IMG/VR virus record: IMGVR_UViG_3300025120_013163
Location: 1-53,008 of that record
From: a virus
DNA: 53,008 nt
Direction: 5' to 3' (one strand)
In this document: piece by piece, positions 16,043-25,007 of the stretch
Layout: each line of letters opens with the position of its first letter
How positions within the stretch are numbered: the stretch's first letter is position 1
Position numbers and translations under genes: made by a program
The notes under the pieces: generated by a model
Databases searched by the model: none
Seen by the model: the letters and a program-made list of their open reading frames with translations, nothing else
What the model was told of the DNA's origin: nothing

Positions 16043-17374
16043 ATGAAAAATACATTTGTTATAAGTTGCCCAATTGACACATATAGTGGATATGGAGCAA
16101 GATCAAGAGATTTAGTTAAATCTATAATAGAATTAGATAAATACGATGTTAAAATTTTAGGCCAAAGATGGGGTAGTTGTTCTTTTGGGTTTGTTAATGA
16201 TCACCCTGAATGGCATTTTTTAAGAAACCATATGATTGGTGGCATTGACCAAAAACCAGATATTTGGGCTCAAATTACAGTACCTAATGAGTTTACACCT
16301 GTAGGAAAATATAATATAGGTTTTACAGCAGGAATAGAAACTACTTTATGTGCTGCACCTTGGGTTGAAGGTATGAATAGAATGGATTTAAATATAGTTT
16401 CCTCAGAACATTCAAAACAAGTATTTTTACAATCAAAATACGATAAAGTAGATCAAAAAACAAATCAAAAAATAGGTGTTATATCAATAGAAAAACCAAT
16501 AGAAGTACTATTAGAAGGTGCTAATTTAAATTTATATAAACCTATAAAAGAAGATGAAATTAAAGAATTAAATTTACTAAAAGACATTAATTCTATTCCT
16601 GAGGATTTTGCTTTTTTATCTGTAGGACATTGGATGCAAGGGAATATAGGTGAAGATAGAAAAAATATAGGTGTTACCCTTAAATCATTTTATAGTGTTT
16701 TTAAAAACAAAAAGAAACAACCTGCTTTAATACTTAAAATATGTTCAGTTAATTCATCTTATATGGATAGAAGAGAAATAATGAAAAGAGTAGATGCAGT
16801 TCGTCGAGCATGTGGGGGAGGTAAATTACCTAATGTTTATATATTACATGGTAATTTTTCTAATAAAGAAATGAATGAATTATATAATCATCCTAAAATA
16901 AAAGCAATGGTATCTCATACTAGGGGTGAAGGGTTTGGAAGACCATTATTAGAATTTAGTTTAGTAAATAAACCTATTATATGTTCGGGATGGTCTGGTC
17001 AATTAGATTTTCTCCAAAACGATTTTACATTGTTATTACAAGGTACTTTAACTAATGTTGATCAATCTGCCCAACAAAAAGATGTAATAATAGCAGAGTC
17101 TAAATGGTTTCAACCTAATCCTCAAGAAATATATAGATCTTATAAAGAAATATTTGATAATTATAAGGCTTGGTTGGTAAAAGCAAAAAGACAAGGGTAC
17201 CATAGTAGAACTTATTTTGCTTTTGAAAATATGAAAGCTAAAATAAACACAATATTAGAGGATAATGTTAATATTCCTGAACAAGTAAAATTAGCATTAC
17301 CTAAACTTAAAAAAATAGAAGATAAAAAAGAATTACCTAAATTAAAATTACCTAAATTAAAAAAAGTTTACTAA
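16043..17374 (+). CDS. glycosyltransferase, GT-B fold (group 1), with Lys-rich tail
   Basis: 443 residues. The start FVISCPIDTYSGYGARSRDL and the donor-site block SHTRGEGFGRPLLEFSLVNKPIICSGWSG mark a retaining GT-B enzyme. The last ~30 residues are a basic low-complexity tail made of LPKLK units (LPKLKKIEDKKELPKLKLPKLKK), partly from a 15-bp tandem duplication. This tail could anchor the enzyme to membrane or nucleic acid. It is paired with the GT at 14607. Confidence 0.88.
   Translation: MKNTFVISCPIDTYSGYGARSRDLVKSIIELDKYDVKILGQRWGSCSFGFVNDHPEWHFLRNHMIGGIDQKPDIWAQITVPNEFTPVGKYNIGFTAGIETTLCAAPWVEGMNRMDLNIVSSEHSKQVFLQSKYDKVDQKTNQKIGVISIEKPIEVLLEGANLNLYKPIKEDEIKELNLLKDINSIPEDFAFLSVGHWMQGNIGEDRKNIGVTLKSFYSVFKNKKKQPALILKICSVNSSYMDRREIMKRVDAVRRACGGGKLPNVYILHGNFSNKEMNELYNHPKIKAMVSHTRGEGFGRPLLEFSLVNKPIICSGWSGQLDFLQNDFTLLLQGTLTNVDQSAQQKDVIIAESKWFQPNPQEIYRSYKEIFDNYKAWLVKAKRQGYHSRTYFAFENMKAKINTILEDNVNIPEQVKLALPKLKKIEDKKELPKLKLPKLKKVY
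17333..17362 (+). repeat. 15-bp tandem duplication in a glycosyltransferase tail
   Basis: TTACCTAAATTAAAA occurs twice in direct succession (17333-17347 and 17348-17362), encoding LPKLK twice. A third, diverged unit lies about 40 nt upstream. It suggests slippage growth of the tail. Confidence 0.85.
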
Positions 17375-17397
17375 CAGATAAATAAAAAAGTATAAAT

Positions 17398-17865
17398 ATG
17401 AATTATGATGAAATTGTAAACTGTCCTAAAAGTGGTGGGGATTTATGTTATAAAATGGAAATATCAAAAGATATAACTAATTATTTTAGTTTATCTTGTG
17501 GGTTTTGGACTAACACTTTAATGATATTAGGATCTGATTTTTATGAAGAACAATTACAAACTCTCCCTGAATTATATAAAGATTTATCTTGGACTGATCC
17601 AAAAACAGAACTTATTTGGGTACCTAATACTATAAACCAACCAGAATTAGGTATGGTATTTGCTAATGGTGTAGATAAAAATAATTGGTCTTGGGCTGCT
17701 GTAAAAGCAGTTGAAGTTAGTGAAAAAGAAAAGATAAAATTCCCAATTCCTGGAAAATCAGGAGAATATTACAAACATAGAATGGATATGGAAAATCTAA
17801 AGTCTTTTGACCCAGAACGTGGCTATATAGATGCACTTTCGTATATTGGAGTATTACCTGAATAA
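17398..17865 (+). CDS. unknown phage protein
   Basis: 155 residues, soluble, with an N-terminal CPKSGGDLCYK and LSCGFWTN that give three cysteines in a pattern vaguely like a partial zinc ribbon. Many tryptophans follow (WTDP, IWVPN, NWSWAAV). The sequence reads like a conserved T4-like or cyanophage protein, but I cannot name it. Its end contains a copy of the promoter motif. Confidence 0.72.
   Translation: MNYDEIVNCPKSGGDLCYKMEISKDITNYFSLSCGFWTNTLMILGSDFYEEQLQTLPELYKDLSWTDPKTELIWVPNTINQPELGMVFANGVDKNNWSWAAVKAVEVSEKEKIKFPIPGKSGEYYKHRMDMENLKSFDPERGYIDALSYIGVLPE
17818..17849 (+). promoter_or_regulatory. promoter-like site inside the end of a gene, before a GT2 gene
   Basis: CGTGG at 17818-17822, 19 nt, TATATTGG at 17842-17849, with CTTTCG before the latter. 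It falls in the last codons of the 17398 gene and 24 nt before the ATG at 17873. The spacing is identical to the intergenic sites, although the -33 box is weaker. Confidence 0.55.
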
Positions 17866-17872
17866 ATTAAAA

Positions 17873-18505
17873 ATGAAAATAAGTTATGCAATCCCCGTTT
17901 GTAATGAAATAAATGAATTACAAAGATTAGTAGATTTTTTAACAAAACATAAACGTGAAGAAGATGAAATTGTTATTTTATTTGATTCTCAAAATGGCTC
18001 TAAAGCAGTAGATGAGTATTTAAGATCAAAATCAGTAAATACTAAATCTCCTTTTATTTGGCATTCAAACCCATTAAATAATGATTTTGCACAACAAAAA
18101 AATTACCTTACTAAGATGTGTAATGGAGATTGGATATTTTTAATTGATGCAGATGAATGTCCAAATGAGTATTTATTTGATGGTTTACCCTGGATGATAG
18201 AAAATAATCCTGAAGTTGAAGCTTATTGGGTTTCTAGAATTAATACTGTAAAAGGATTAACTACAGAACATATTCAAAAATGGGGATGGAATCTTAATGA
18301 TAGAAGTTGGGTAAACTTCCCTGATAAACAGATGAGAATTTATAAAAATGATCCTGAGAATATTAAATGGGTAAAGCCAGTTCATGAACAATTGGTAGGT
18401 TATAATAAATTTGCTGATCTACCAAGTAATGAAGAGTATTGTTTATATCACCCTAAAGATATTAAACGTCAAGAAAAGCAAAATAAGTTTTATGAAACAC
18501 TCTAA
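17873..18505 (+). CDS. family 2 glycosyltransferase
   Basis: 210 residues. The start MKISYAIPVCNEINELQRLV is the GT2 beta-strand, and FLIDADECP carries the DXD-type metal site. The later WVNFPDKQMRIYK and HEQLVGY resemble TupA/WaaE-like GT2 enzymes that act on LPS-type cores. ATG 17873 is selected over an upstream in-frame start because the strand begins here. Its 3' end overlaps the next gene by 14 nt. Confidence 0.88.
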   Translation: MKISYAIPVCNEINELQRLVDFLTKHKREEDEIVILFDSQNGSKAVDEYLRSKSVNTKSPFIWHSNPLNNDFAQQKNYLTKMCNGDWIFLIDADECPNEYLFDGLPWMIENNPEVEAYWVSRINTVKGLTTEHIQKWGWNLNDRSWVNFPDKQMRIYKNDPENIKWVKPVHEQLVGYNKFADLPSNEEYCLYHPKDIKRQEKQNKFYETL

Positions 18506-19319
18506 AATAGGATTTACTTGTAGTTCATTTGATCTTTTACATCCTGGACATATTTTAATGCTACAGGATTGTAAAAACCATTGTGATTATTTAATTGTAG
18601 GATTGCAAATAGATCCTACTATAGATAGGCCTACTTCTAAAAATAAACCTATTCAAACTTTAGAAGAAAGACTGTTAATGGTTAGTTCAATAAAATATGT
18701 TGATGAAGTTAGAACATATTCAACAGAAAAGGATTTAATTAAATTAATTAATAACATAAATCCAGATATTAGAATAATGGGGTCAGATTGGAAAGTTTTA
18801 AAAGATAAAATAACGGGATTTGATTTAGCTCCTATATATTTTCATAATAGAAATCACAACCATTCAACTACTAACTTAAGAAAAAGAATAGTAGACAACC
18901 AAAACCCCAAATTAAATGCTCCTGAAATACATGATAGTGTAAAAATTATAAATCCTGTAAATTTATATGGATGTAAAATAGGAAAAGATAGTTTTATAGG
19001 TCCCTTTGTTGAAATACAAAATAATGTAAAAATAGGAAATAATACAAGAATAAGTAGTCATTCATTTGTTTGTAGTAGTGTTGAAATTGGTAACAATTGT
19101 TTTATAGCCCATGGGGTTATGTTTGTAAATGATAACTTTACCGAAGAAAAGGGAAAATGGATTGAGAGAAAAACTAAAATAGGCAATAATGTAAGAATAG
19201 GAAGTAATGCAACTATTTTACCTATAAAAATAGGAAATAATGTAGTAATAGGAGCTGGTGCGGTTGTAACCAAAGATGTACCAGATAATTCAATAGTAAA
19301 AGGAAACCCAGCAAAGTAA
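18492..19319 (+). CDS. cytidylyltransferase fused to a hexapeptide-repeat acyltransferase
   Basis: 275 residues in two parts. Residues 1-130 are a TagD-like nucleotidyltransferase with CSSFDLLHPGHILML (HPGH 17-20), while the usual late motif ISTTxxxxRI is represented by HSTTNLRKRI. Residues about 145-275 are a left-handed beta-helix with many IGNN/IGxx hexads, ending GAGAVVTKDVPDNSIVKGNPAK as in sugar O- or N-acetyltransferases. One chain could thus activate and acylate a sugar or polyol phosphate. The combination is unusual. It is within the glycan operon, overlapping the GT2 gene. Confidence 0.85.
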   Translation: MKHSKIGFTCSSFDLLHPGHILMLQDCKNHCDYLIVGLQIDPTIDRPTSKNKPIQTLEERLLMVSSIKYVDEVRTYSTEKDLIKLINNINPDIRIMGSDWKVLKDKITGFDLAPIYFHNRNHNHSTTNLRKRIVDNQNPKLNAPEIHDSVKIINPVNLYGCKIGKDSFIGPFVEIQNNVKIGNNTRISSHSFVCSSVEIGNNCFIAHGVMFVNDNFTEEKGKWIERKTKIGNNVRIGSNATILPIKIGNNVVIGAGAVVTKDVPDNSIVKGNPAK

Positions 19320-20101
19320 TGAAAATATCAATAATACATAATTTATATAAAATTAATCCTCATATAAATGAGTCTATACAATATAATATCCTAGCATTAG
19401 AAGAAGCTGAGATTGATTATCAATATATTCTTTTTAATGATAAAGGTGATAAAGATATATATAATGATATTAAAAATCTTTTAAATGATAAGGTTGAATA
19501 CCATTATAGCAAAGTAAATTATGGAATGGGAAAATGTAGTGGTGGTTGGATGGGTGCAATTCCATTATTAAAAGGAGATATTATACATAATACAGGACAA
19601 GATGATGTTTTTGTAGTTGATTTTTATAAAAAGGTAAAAGAAGTTTTCTCAAACCCAGAAATAATGTTCTTTAGTTGTAATGGTATAAGAACTGATGAAA
19701 ATTTAAACCAACAGGGACCTATGATTTCTCCCCAATTTCAACCCGATTATTCAAATCCCTTAGATAGATTTAAAGAGTGGTTTGGTGTACAAAATAATGA
19801 AGTAACAAGAGCTAATAATAATTTATTAGCTCCTGGAACTTTATATCGAAAAGAAATTCATAATATAATAGGTCTCCCTTCACTTGATGAATTTTTTGGG
19901 GTTGGAGATTTTGAATATTGGGCACGAATGTTATTTTTTGGGATTAAAGGGTATTATGAACCGACTCCTTTATGGTTATATAGAATATCAGACCATTCAA
20001 TAAGCCATAGTGAAAAAAGTAAAAATAAGGACCACAGACCTCCTTATTTACAAAAAATAAAAGAAAAATATATAAAACTATGGAAAGAAAAAATGCAATA
20101 A
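19319..20101 (+). CDS. GT2-like glycosyltransferase
   Basis: 260 residues with a GT-A style start (MKISIIHNLYKINPHINESI), a central DIIHNTGQDDVF where a DXD-like QDD occurs, and a C-terminal region LDEFFGVGDFEYWARMLFFGIKGYY typical of GT2 substrate-binding helices. It shares its first base with the last base of the preceding stop codon and overlaps the epimerase gene. Donor unknown. Confidence 0.75.
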   Translation: MKISIIHNLYKINPHINESIQYNILALEEAEIDYQYILFNDKGDKDIYNDIKNLLNDKVEYHYSKVNYGMGKCSGGWMGAIPLLKGDIIHNTGQDDVFVVDFYKKVKEVFSNPEIMFFSCNGIRTDENLNQQGPMISPQFQPDYSNPLDRFKEWFGVQNNEVTRANNNLLAPGTLYRKEIHNIIGLPSLDEFFGVGDFEYWARMLFFGIKGYYEPTPLWLYRISDHSISHSEKSKNKDHRPPYLQKIKEKYIKLWKEKMQ

Positions 20102-21009
20102 TAAGTGGGGGAGCAGGTTTTATAGGAGGACATCTATCCTTAAGATTACTTAAAGAAGGTTTTAATAAAGTTTATATAATAGATAATTTAGTAAGAACTA
20201 ATAGTTTAAGAAATATATCTAAAGATAAAAAAATTGAGTTTATTTATGGTGATGTTTGTAATTTTGATTTTACTAAATTAAATAATGTAACTCATTTTTT
20301 TCACTTAGCAGCAACTAGAATTAATAGGTGTGCTACTTATAACAAAGAAGGACATGATTATATAGCATCTGGAGGGTTTAATGTAGTTAATTATTGTGCT
20401 AAAAATAATATTAAATTATTCTTTTCTAGTACAGCTAGTGTATATAATAAACCCAAACGTCAACCTATACAAGAAGATGACCCTTGTACTCCTCATACAA
20501 TATATGGAGCTGGAAAATATTATACAGAAAATTTAATTCGTAGTTATGATAATATGGTAGGTTTAGATTATACTATTAATAGATTTTTTAGTGTATATGG
20601 GGTAGGAATGGATTGTGAAGGAGCATATACTGAAGTAATATTTAATTGGTTAAATAATATAAAAAATAATAATAAAAATATAAAAGTATTTGGGAATCCG
20701 GATGAAAAAATATTAGATTTAGTTTATGTTAATGATGTTATTGATGCTATTATATTATCAACATTTAACTCTAATAAAGAAGTATTTAATGTGTCTACTC
20801 AAAATGGAGTAACATTAACAGAATTAATCAGTACAATTGAAGATGTAACTAATACTAAATTAAATATTGAAATAGTTCCTGAAAATAGAACAGATATAGA
20901 AAATAAAAGAGTTGGAGATACAACAAAATTAAAAAAACTAGGATGGGGTTCTAAATATAACCTTAAAGATGGGATTATTAATACTAATAAGTGGATAAAT
21001 AAAAAATAA
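20080..21009 (+). CDS. NAD-dependent epimerase/dehydratase (extended SDR)
   Basis: 309 residues. The Rossmann motif GGAGFIGG is at the N-terminus, the catalytic serine region is FFSSTASVY, and the YxxxK motif is YGAGK. FFSVYG and LDLVYVNDV are typical of nucleotide-sugar epimerases (GalE/RmlB/WbgU class). It would change the configuration or oxidation of an NDP-sugar feeding the adjacent GTs. It overlaps the previous gene by 22 nt. Confidence 0.9.
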   Translation: MERKNAIISGGAGFIGGHLSLRLLKEGFNKVYIIDNLVRTNSLRNISKDKKIEFIYGDVCNFDFTKLNNVTHFFHLAATRINRCATYNKEGHDYIASGGFNVVNYCAKNNIKLFFSSTASVYNKPKRQPIQEDDPCTPHTIYGAGKYYTENLIRSYDNMVGLDYTINRFFSVYGVGMDCEGAYTEVIFNWLNNIKNNNKNIKVFGNPDEKILDLVYVNDVIDAIILSTFNSNKEVFNVSTQNGVTLTELISTIEDVTNTKLNIEIVPENRTDIENKRVGDTTKLKKLGWGSKYNLKDGIINTNKWINKK

Positions 21010-21010
21010 A

Positions 21011-21673
21011 ATGGAATACCAATACGTACAATATAATAAAAACCAAATAAAAAAATACGGAGACGAAAAAAAATTAAATGAATTAATAGATTTAGTAAGT
21101 GAATGTTCTACTCTTAAAGAATATAAAAAATTTCGTTCTAAGTATAAAGATAACAATTATGCTGGTGAAGGAGCGAGCAATTGGAATAACTCTAATTCTT
21201 TATGTACCCCGAAAGAATGGTTAGCAATATATAAATATGCAGATGAATATGGGAATTGGTCATCTAAAACTCAAATTTGTGGGCCTGCTTGGAAAGATAA
21301 AACAGTATTAGATTTTGGTGCTGGATCTGGTACCCCTTGGAGTGGAGATATTGATGGGGTAGACTTATATTTACTTGAAGCTAATTTAGGCATATCATCT
21401 CTTCTTAAAAAAAGATATGAATCTTTTCCAAATGTAAAAATAATAACAACTTTTAAAGAATTACCAAAAGATATTAAATTTGACTATATCTATTCAAAAA
21501 ATGTTTTGGAACATGTAAGATATTTAAATGAACATTTAGAAATATTATATTATTTAGGCAATGAAAATTGTGATTATTGGTTACAAATAGATCCAAATCC
21601 TATGGGAGGTCATGTTATGAATCTCCATGAGGATACTAAAATTAAAACTCAATTTTGGAATGATAAAAAATAA
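21011..21673 (+). CDS. class I SAM-dependent methyltransferase
   Basis: 220 residues. A long N-terminal helical part precedes motif I, VLDFGAGSGTPW, then LYLLEAN (acidic residue after strand 2) and FDYIYSKNVLEHV (motif IV region). In this setting it may methylate a sugar or sugar nucleotide, but the target is not visible. The 3' end overlaps the next gene by 14 nt. Confidence 0.8.
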   Translation: MEYQYVQYNKNQIKKYGDEKKLNELIDLVSECSTLKEYKKFRSKYKDNNYAGEGASNWNNSNSLCTPKEWLAIYKYADEYGNWSSKTQICGPAWKDKTVLDFGAGSGTPWSGDIDGVDLYLLEANLGISSLLKKRYESFPNVKIITTFKELPKDIKFDYIYSKNVLEHVRYLNEHLEILYYLGNENCDYWLQIDPNPMGGHVMNLHEDTKIKTQFWNDKK

Positions 21674-22103
21674 TTGGGATAAATTAAATAATGAAGTAGG
21701 TCCTTGGAATGAGTTTAGTATAGTAAGAGGAAAAGAATATATTAAATTTGGTAATGATATATGGGTTGGATATTTTTGTTTAGTTGATGGTTCAGGGGGA
21801 TTAGAAATAGGAAATAAAGTTACACTATCTTCTGGGGTTCATGTTTACACTCATGACTCTAGTAAATTTAGAGCTTACAATTGGGAAAAAGATTCTAAAA
21901 AAGGATCTCACATAAGAATGGCACCTGTTAAAATTGGTAATAATGTACAAATAGGAGCTAATAGTATTGTAACTAAAGGAGTAACTATCGGTAGCAATGT
22001 AATAATAGGAGCTTTAACATTAGTAAATAAGGATATCCCAGATAATAGTTTTGTTACTGGTAATCCTATGGTTATAAAAAAATTAAAAAATGATAATATC
22101 TAA
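21660..22103 (+). CDS. hexapeptide-repeat acetyltransferase
   Basis: 147 residues of left-handed beta-helix: IKFGNDIWVG, LEIGNKVTLSSGVHVYTHD (with the catalytic-type histidine), VKIGNNVQIGANSIV, VTIGSNVIIGALTLVNKDIPDNSFVTGNP. This is the CatB/WbbJ type of sugar O- or N-acetyltransferase and probably acts as a trimer. Start ATG 21660 overlaps the methyltransferase gene. It could acetylate an amino sugar made by the nearby aminotransferases. Confidence 0.88.
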   Translation: MIKNNWDKLNNEVGPWNEFSIVRGKEYIKFGNDIWVGYFCLVDGSGGLEIGNKVTLSSGVHVYTHDSSKFRAYNWEKDSKKGSHIRMAPVKIGNNVQIGANSIVTKGVTIGSNVIIGALTLVNKDIPDNSFVTGNPMVIKKLKNDNI

Positions 22104-23016
22104 ATGCCCCCTAAGAGTTTCATTAGTAGGAGGATCTACTGATTTACAGTCTTTTATTGATGAATATGGGTATGGACAAGTAATTAGTTTTCCTATATCT
22201 TTATACACATATATTTCTTTATCTAAAAGATATGATAAAAAATATGTAATAAATTATACTAAAAGAGAAAATGTAATTGATCCAAATAAGATAAAAAATG
22301 ATATAGCAAGGGAATTAATTAAATATTTTAAATTACCTCCATTAACAATGGCTTTTAATGCAGATATCCCATCAACTGGTAGTGGTTTAGCAGCATCTTC
22401 CTCATATATGGTTGCTGCAGTTGCTGCTGCATGTGAATTTAAAGGATTAAAATGGTCACAAGCTAAAATATGTAAAATAGCTCATGAAATAGAATTAAAT
22501 TTTAATCCCTTAACGGGTTATCAAGATACTTATGGTTGTGGTTTACCATCACCTAAACTAATGATTTTTAATGGGGATGTTGATGTAAAATTTATTGAAT
22601 TACCTTTATCTCATAAGGGAATATATTTACATAATACAGAAGTAAAAAGATCGTCAACTAATATTCTTAAAACTATTAATATTAAAAAAAGTTATCCTTT
22701 ATTAAAATTAGTAGATAAAACTTATAAATCACTTGATAATTCCAAAGAATTCTTTAAATTATTAAGTGATTCTTGGAACATTAAAAAACAAACATCAAAT
22801 GAAATATTAAATAATAAAGAATTATCTACTTTAGATAATATCTTAGATAAAGATAATATAATAATATTTCATAAATTATGTGGTGCTGGAGGTGGTGGGT
22901 ATTTTTTAATAATAACAGATGAATTAGAATACCCTGATGATTATTATCAAGTAAAATATGCAGATAAAATAAAAATTAATATAGACAATAAAGGAGTAAC
23001 AGTATGGGAGATATAA
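22090..23016 (+). CDS. GHMP-family sugar kinase (heptose kinase HddA-like)
   Basis: 308 residues. The start MIISKCPLRVSLVGGSTDL and the ATP motif PSTGSGLAASSSYMVAAVAA are those of HddA/FGGY-unrelated GHMP kinases that phosphorylate D-glycero-D-manno-heptose 7-phosphate at C1. The late motif LCGAGGGGYFLI is also present. An SIS-domain isomerase (24994) and a SIS-HAD fusion (42277) in the same phage fit a heptose route. Other sugars such as fucose remain possible. Confidence 0.85.
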   Translation: MIISKCPLRVSLVGGSTDLQSFIDEYGYGQVISFPISLYTYISLSKRYDKKYVINYTKRENVIDPNKIKNDIARELIKYFKLPPLTMAFNADIPSTGSGLAASSSYMVAAVAAACEFKGLKWSQAKICKIAHEIELNFNPLTGYQDTYGCGLPSPKLMIFNGDVDVKFIELPLSHKGIYLHNTEVKRSSTNILKTINIKKSYPLLKLVDKTYKSLDNSKEFFKLLSDSWNIKKQTSNEILNNKELSTLDNILDKDNIIIFHKLCGAGGGGYFLIITDELEYPDDYYQVKYADKIKINIDNKGVTVWEI

Positions 23017-23858
23017 AAATATTATTAATAGGTTGTGGTTATTGGGGGAAAAATTGGTATAAAACAATTAAAAATTCTAAATACGATTTAGTGGGTGTTG
23101 TTGATCCTTTACCTGTTATAGACGTTGATATACCGTTGTTTAATGATATAAATGACGTAAACATTAAATATACTCATGTTATTTTAGCAGTAAATGCTAA
23201 ACTTCATAGTAAAATTGTAAATCAATTAAATATCCCACAAGAAAATATTTTAGTAGAAAAACCATGTGGGATTGATATAAAAGATGCAGAATTAATTAAA
23301 GATGCATTCCCTGGATATATATTTTTATATTCAGATGAATACCAGTATATTAAAAATAATTTAAATAAAATAGGAAAACCTCAATATTGGAAAAGTATTA
23401 GAGCATCAATGGGTCCTAAAGTTAGATCTGATGTCTCTATTTTAGAAGATTATATGATTCACGATTTATATATTTATAGAGATTTATTTGGTGAGTGCAA
23501 AATAGGACAACAATCTAGTTTTAGTGAATTTAACCTACCTATAAAAAGTAGCTCTTTATATCTAGAATTAGATGGAAAAATACCTGGTCATTTCTATTCT
23601 TCTTGGAATTATCCTATAAAGGAAAGAAAAATTATTATAAAAGGAGACAAAGGAAGCTTTATATGGGAAAATGATGATTTATATTATGATAATACCCACT
23701 ATGTTGATAATGAAGTTATTGAAGGTACTTGTAAAAAAATCACAACTACTTCCAAGTCAAATTTGGATCTTGAATTAGAATTTTTTATATTGGGGGAAAA
23801 ACCAAATGTAAATATTTTAAATATTTGGTCATTAATAAATGTTATAAATAAAAAATAA
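23004..23858 (+). CDS. Gfo/Idh/MocA-family oxidoreductase
   Basis: 284 residues. The N-terminal Rossmann domain begins KILLIGCGYWGKNWY, and the family motif EKPCG follows ILV at about residue 87. The C-terminal part has the beta-sheet domain (KIIIKGDKGSFIWEND). These enzymes oxidise or reduce NDP-sugars with NAD(P). Here it probably provides a keto-sugar to the aminotransferase encoded next. It is shorter than the usual 330-350 residues. Confidence 0.88.
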   Translation: MGDIKILLIGCGYWGKNWYKTIKNSKYDLVGVVDPLPVIDVDIPLFNDINDVNIKYTHVILAVNAKLHSKIVNQLNIPQENILVEKPCGIDIKDAELIKDAFPGYIFLYSDEYQYIKNNLNKIGKPQYWKSIRASMGPKVRSDVSILEDYMIHDLYIYRDLFGECKIGQQSSFSEFNLPIKSSSLYLELDGKIPGHFYSSWNYPIKERKIIIKGDKGSFIWENDDLYYDNTHYVDNEVIEGTCKKITTTSKSNLDLELEFFILGEKPNVNILNIWSLINVINKK

Positions 23859-23861
23859 ATT

Positions 23862-25007
23862 ATGAAAATACCATTAGGAAAACCTTATCTTAAAGAAGAA
23901 GCAGCATTATCAAAAATTAAAGAAGTATTAGAATCAAGATGGATTAGTGGTGGTCCTCGTATAAAGGAATTTGAAGATTGTATTCAAGAATATAATAATG
24001 ATCCTGAGGGATATTATGTAGCAGTATCTAATGGGACTGTAGCTATTGAAATGGGTTTATTAGCTATTAATGGAGGTAAAAGATTAGAATCAACTGATGA
24101 AGTTATAGTACCTTCTTGGAGTTGGGTTGCAAGTGGATTTGCAGTTAATAATGCAGGTGGAACCCCAGTTTGGTGTGATGTAAATGAATATGGTGTTCCT
24201 TATATAGAAGATATAAAATCTAGAATTACACCTAATACTAAAGCCATTATTTTAGTTCATCAAATGGGTATTCCTTGTGATTTAGATGCTTTTAAGGAGT
24301 TAGATATTCCTATTATAGAAGACTCAGCATGTGCTTTGGGTAGTGAGTATAAAGGTAAAAAAATTGGAAATAGTAATAATATAGTAACATATTCATTTCA
24401 AGCTAGAAAATGTTTAACAACAGGTGAAGGTGGAATGATAGTTGTAAGAGATAAAAATATAGCAGAATGGTTAAAATCTTATAGAGCATTTGGTACTAAT
24501 ATTTCTCCTTTAGCTAGAGATAAAGCTAAATTTTTACTTAAAGAACAATTTGATTTTATAGGTAACAATTTTAAAATGGCTGATATTCCTTGTGCTTTAG
24601 GAATATCTCAAATAAGATTTTTTGATGAAGAAATAGAATTAAGAGATGAAGCGGGTGAATATTATAATTATTTAATTAATGAACAACTACGAGGTTATGG
24701 AGTTTCTATTGGTAATGTTGTTCCTGATTATTGCACAAGATATAATTGGCAAAATTATCATTTAATTTTAGATGATAAATACAACAGAGATCAAGTTGTA
24801 GATTTATTAAGAAAAAGAAATATTGGTTGTAAGTGGGATATACAAGCAATCCATGTTGAACCTGCTTATAATGATAATACAGAATTACCCCAAACTATGA
24901 AGTATCATAATAATGGTATGTGGTTAGGATTTTATGCTGAAATAACAAGAGAAGAACAAGAATATGTTATTAGCAACTTAAAAGAGGTACTAGATGAACT
25001 TAAATAA
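23862..25007 (+). CDS. DegT/DnrJ/EryC1/StrS aminotransferase
   Basis: 381 residues, full length for this PLP enzyme family of sugar aminotransferases. Visible motifs are VAVSNGTVAIEM, the phosphate/aspartate block IIEDSACALGSEYKG and the PLP lysine in SFQARKCLTTGEGGM. It likely transfers an amino group onto a 3- or 4-keto sugar nucleotide, following either the Gfo/Idh/MocA enzyme or the Gmd product (as in perosamine synthesis). Overlaps the SIS gene by 14 nt. Confidence 0.93.
   Translation: MKIPLGKPYLKEEAALSKIKEVLESRWISGGPRIKEFEDCIQEYNNDPEGYYVAVSNGTVAIEMGLLAINGGKRLESTDEVIVPSWSWVASGFAVNNAGGTPVWCDVNEYGVPYIEDIKSRITPNTKAIILVHQMGIPCDLDAFKELDIPIIEDSACALGSEYKGKKIGNSNNIVTYSFQARKCLTTGEGGMIVVRDKNIAEWLKSYRAFGTNISPLARDKAKFLLKEQFDFIGNNFKMADIPCALGISQIRFFDEEIELRDEAGEYYNYLINEQLRGYGVSIGNVVPDYCTRYNWQNYHLILDDKYNRDQVVDLLRKRNIGCKWDIQAIHVEPAYNDNTELPQTMKYHNNGMWLGFYAEITREEQEYVISNLKEVLDELK

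Noticed and set aside
17390-17397. TATAAATA as a T4-type late promoter, also at 39049 and 52739
   Set aside because: The octamer is expected often in such AT-rich DNA, these copies sit within leaders or touch the ATG, and no gp55-like sigma factor is in the window.
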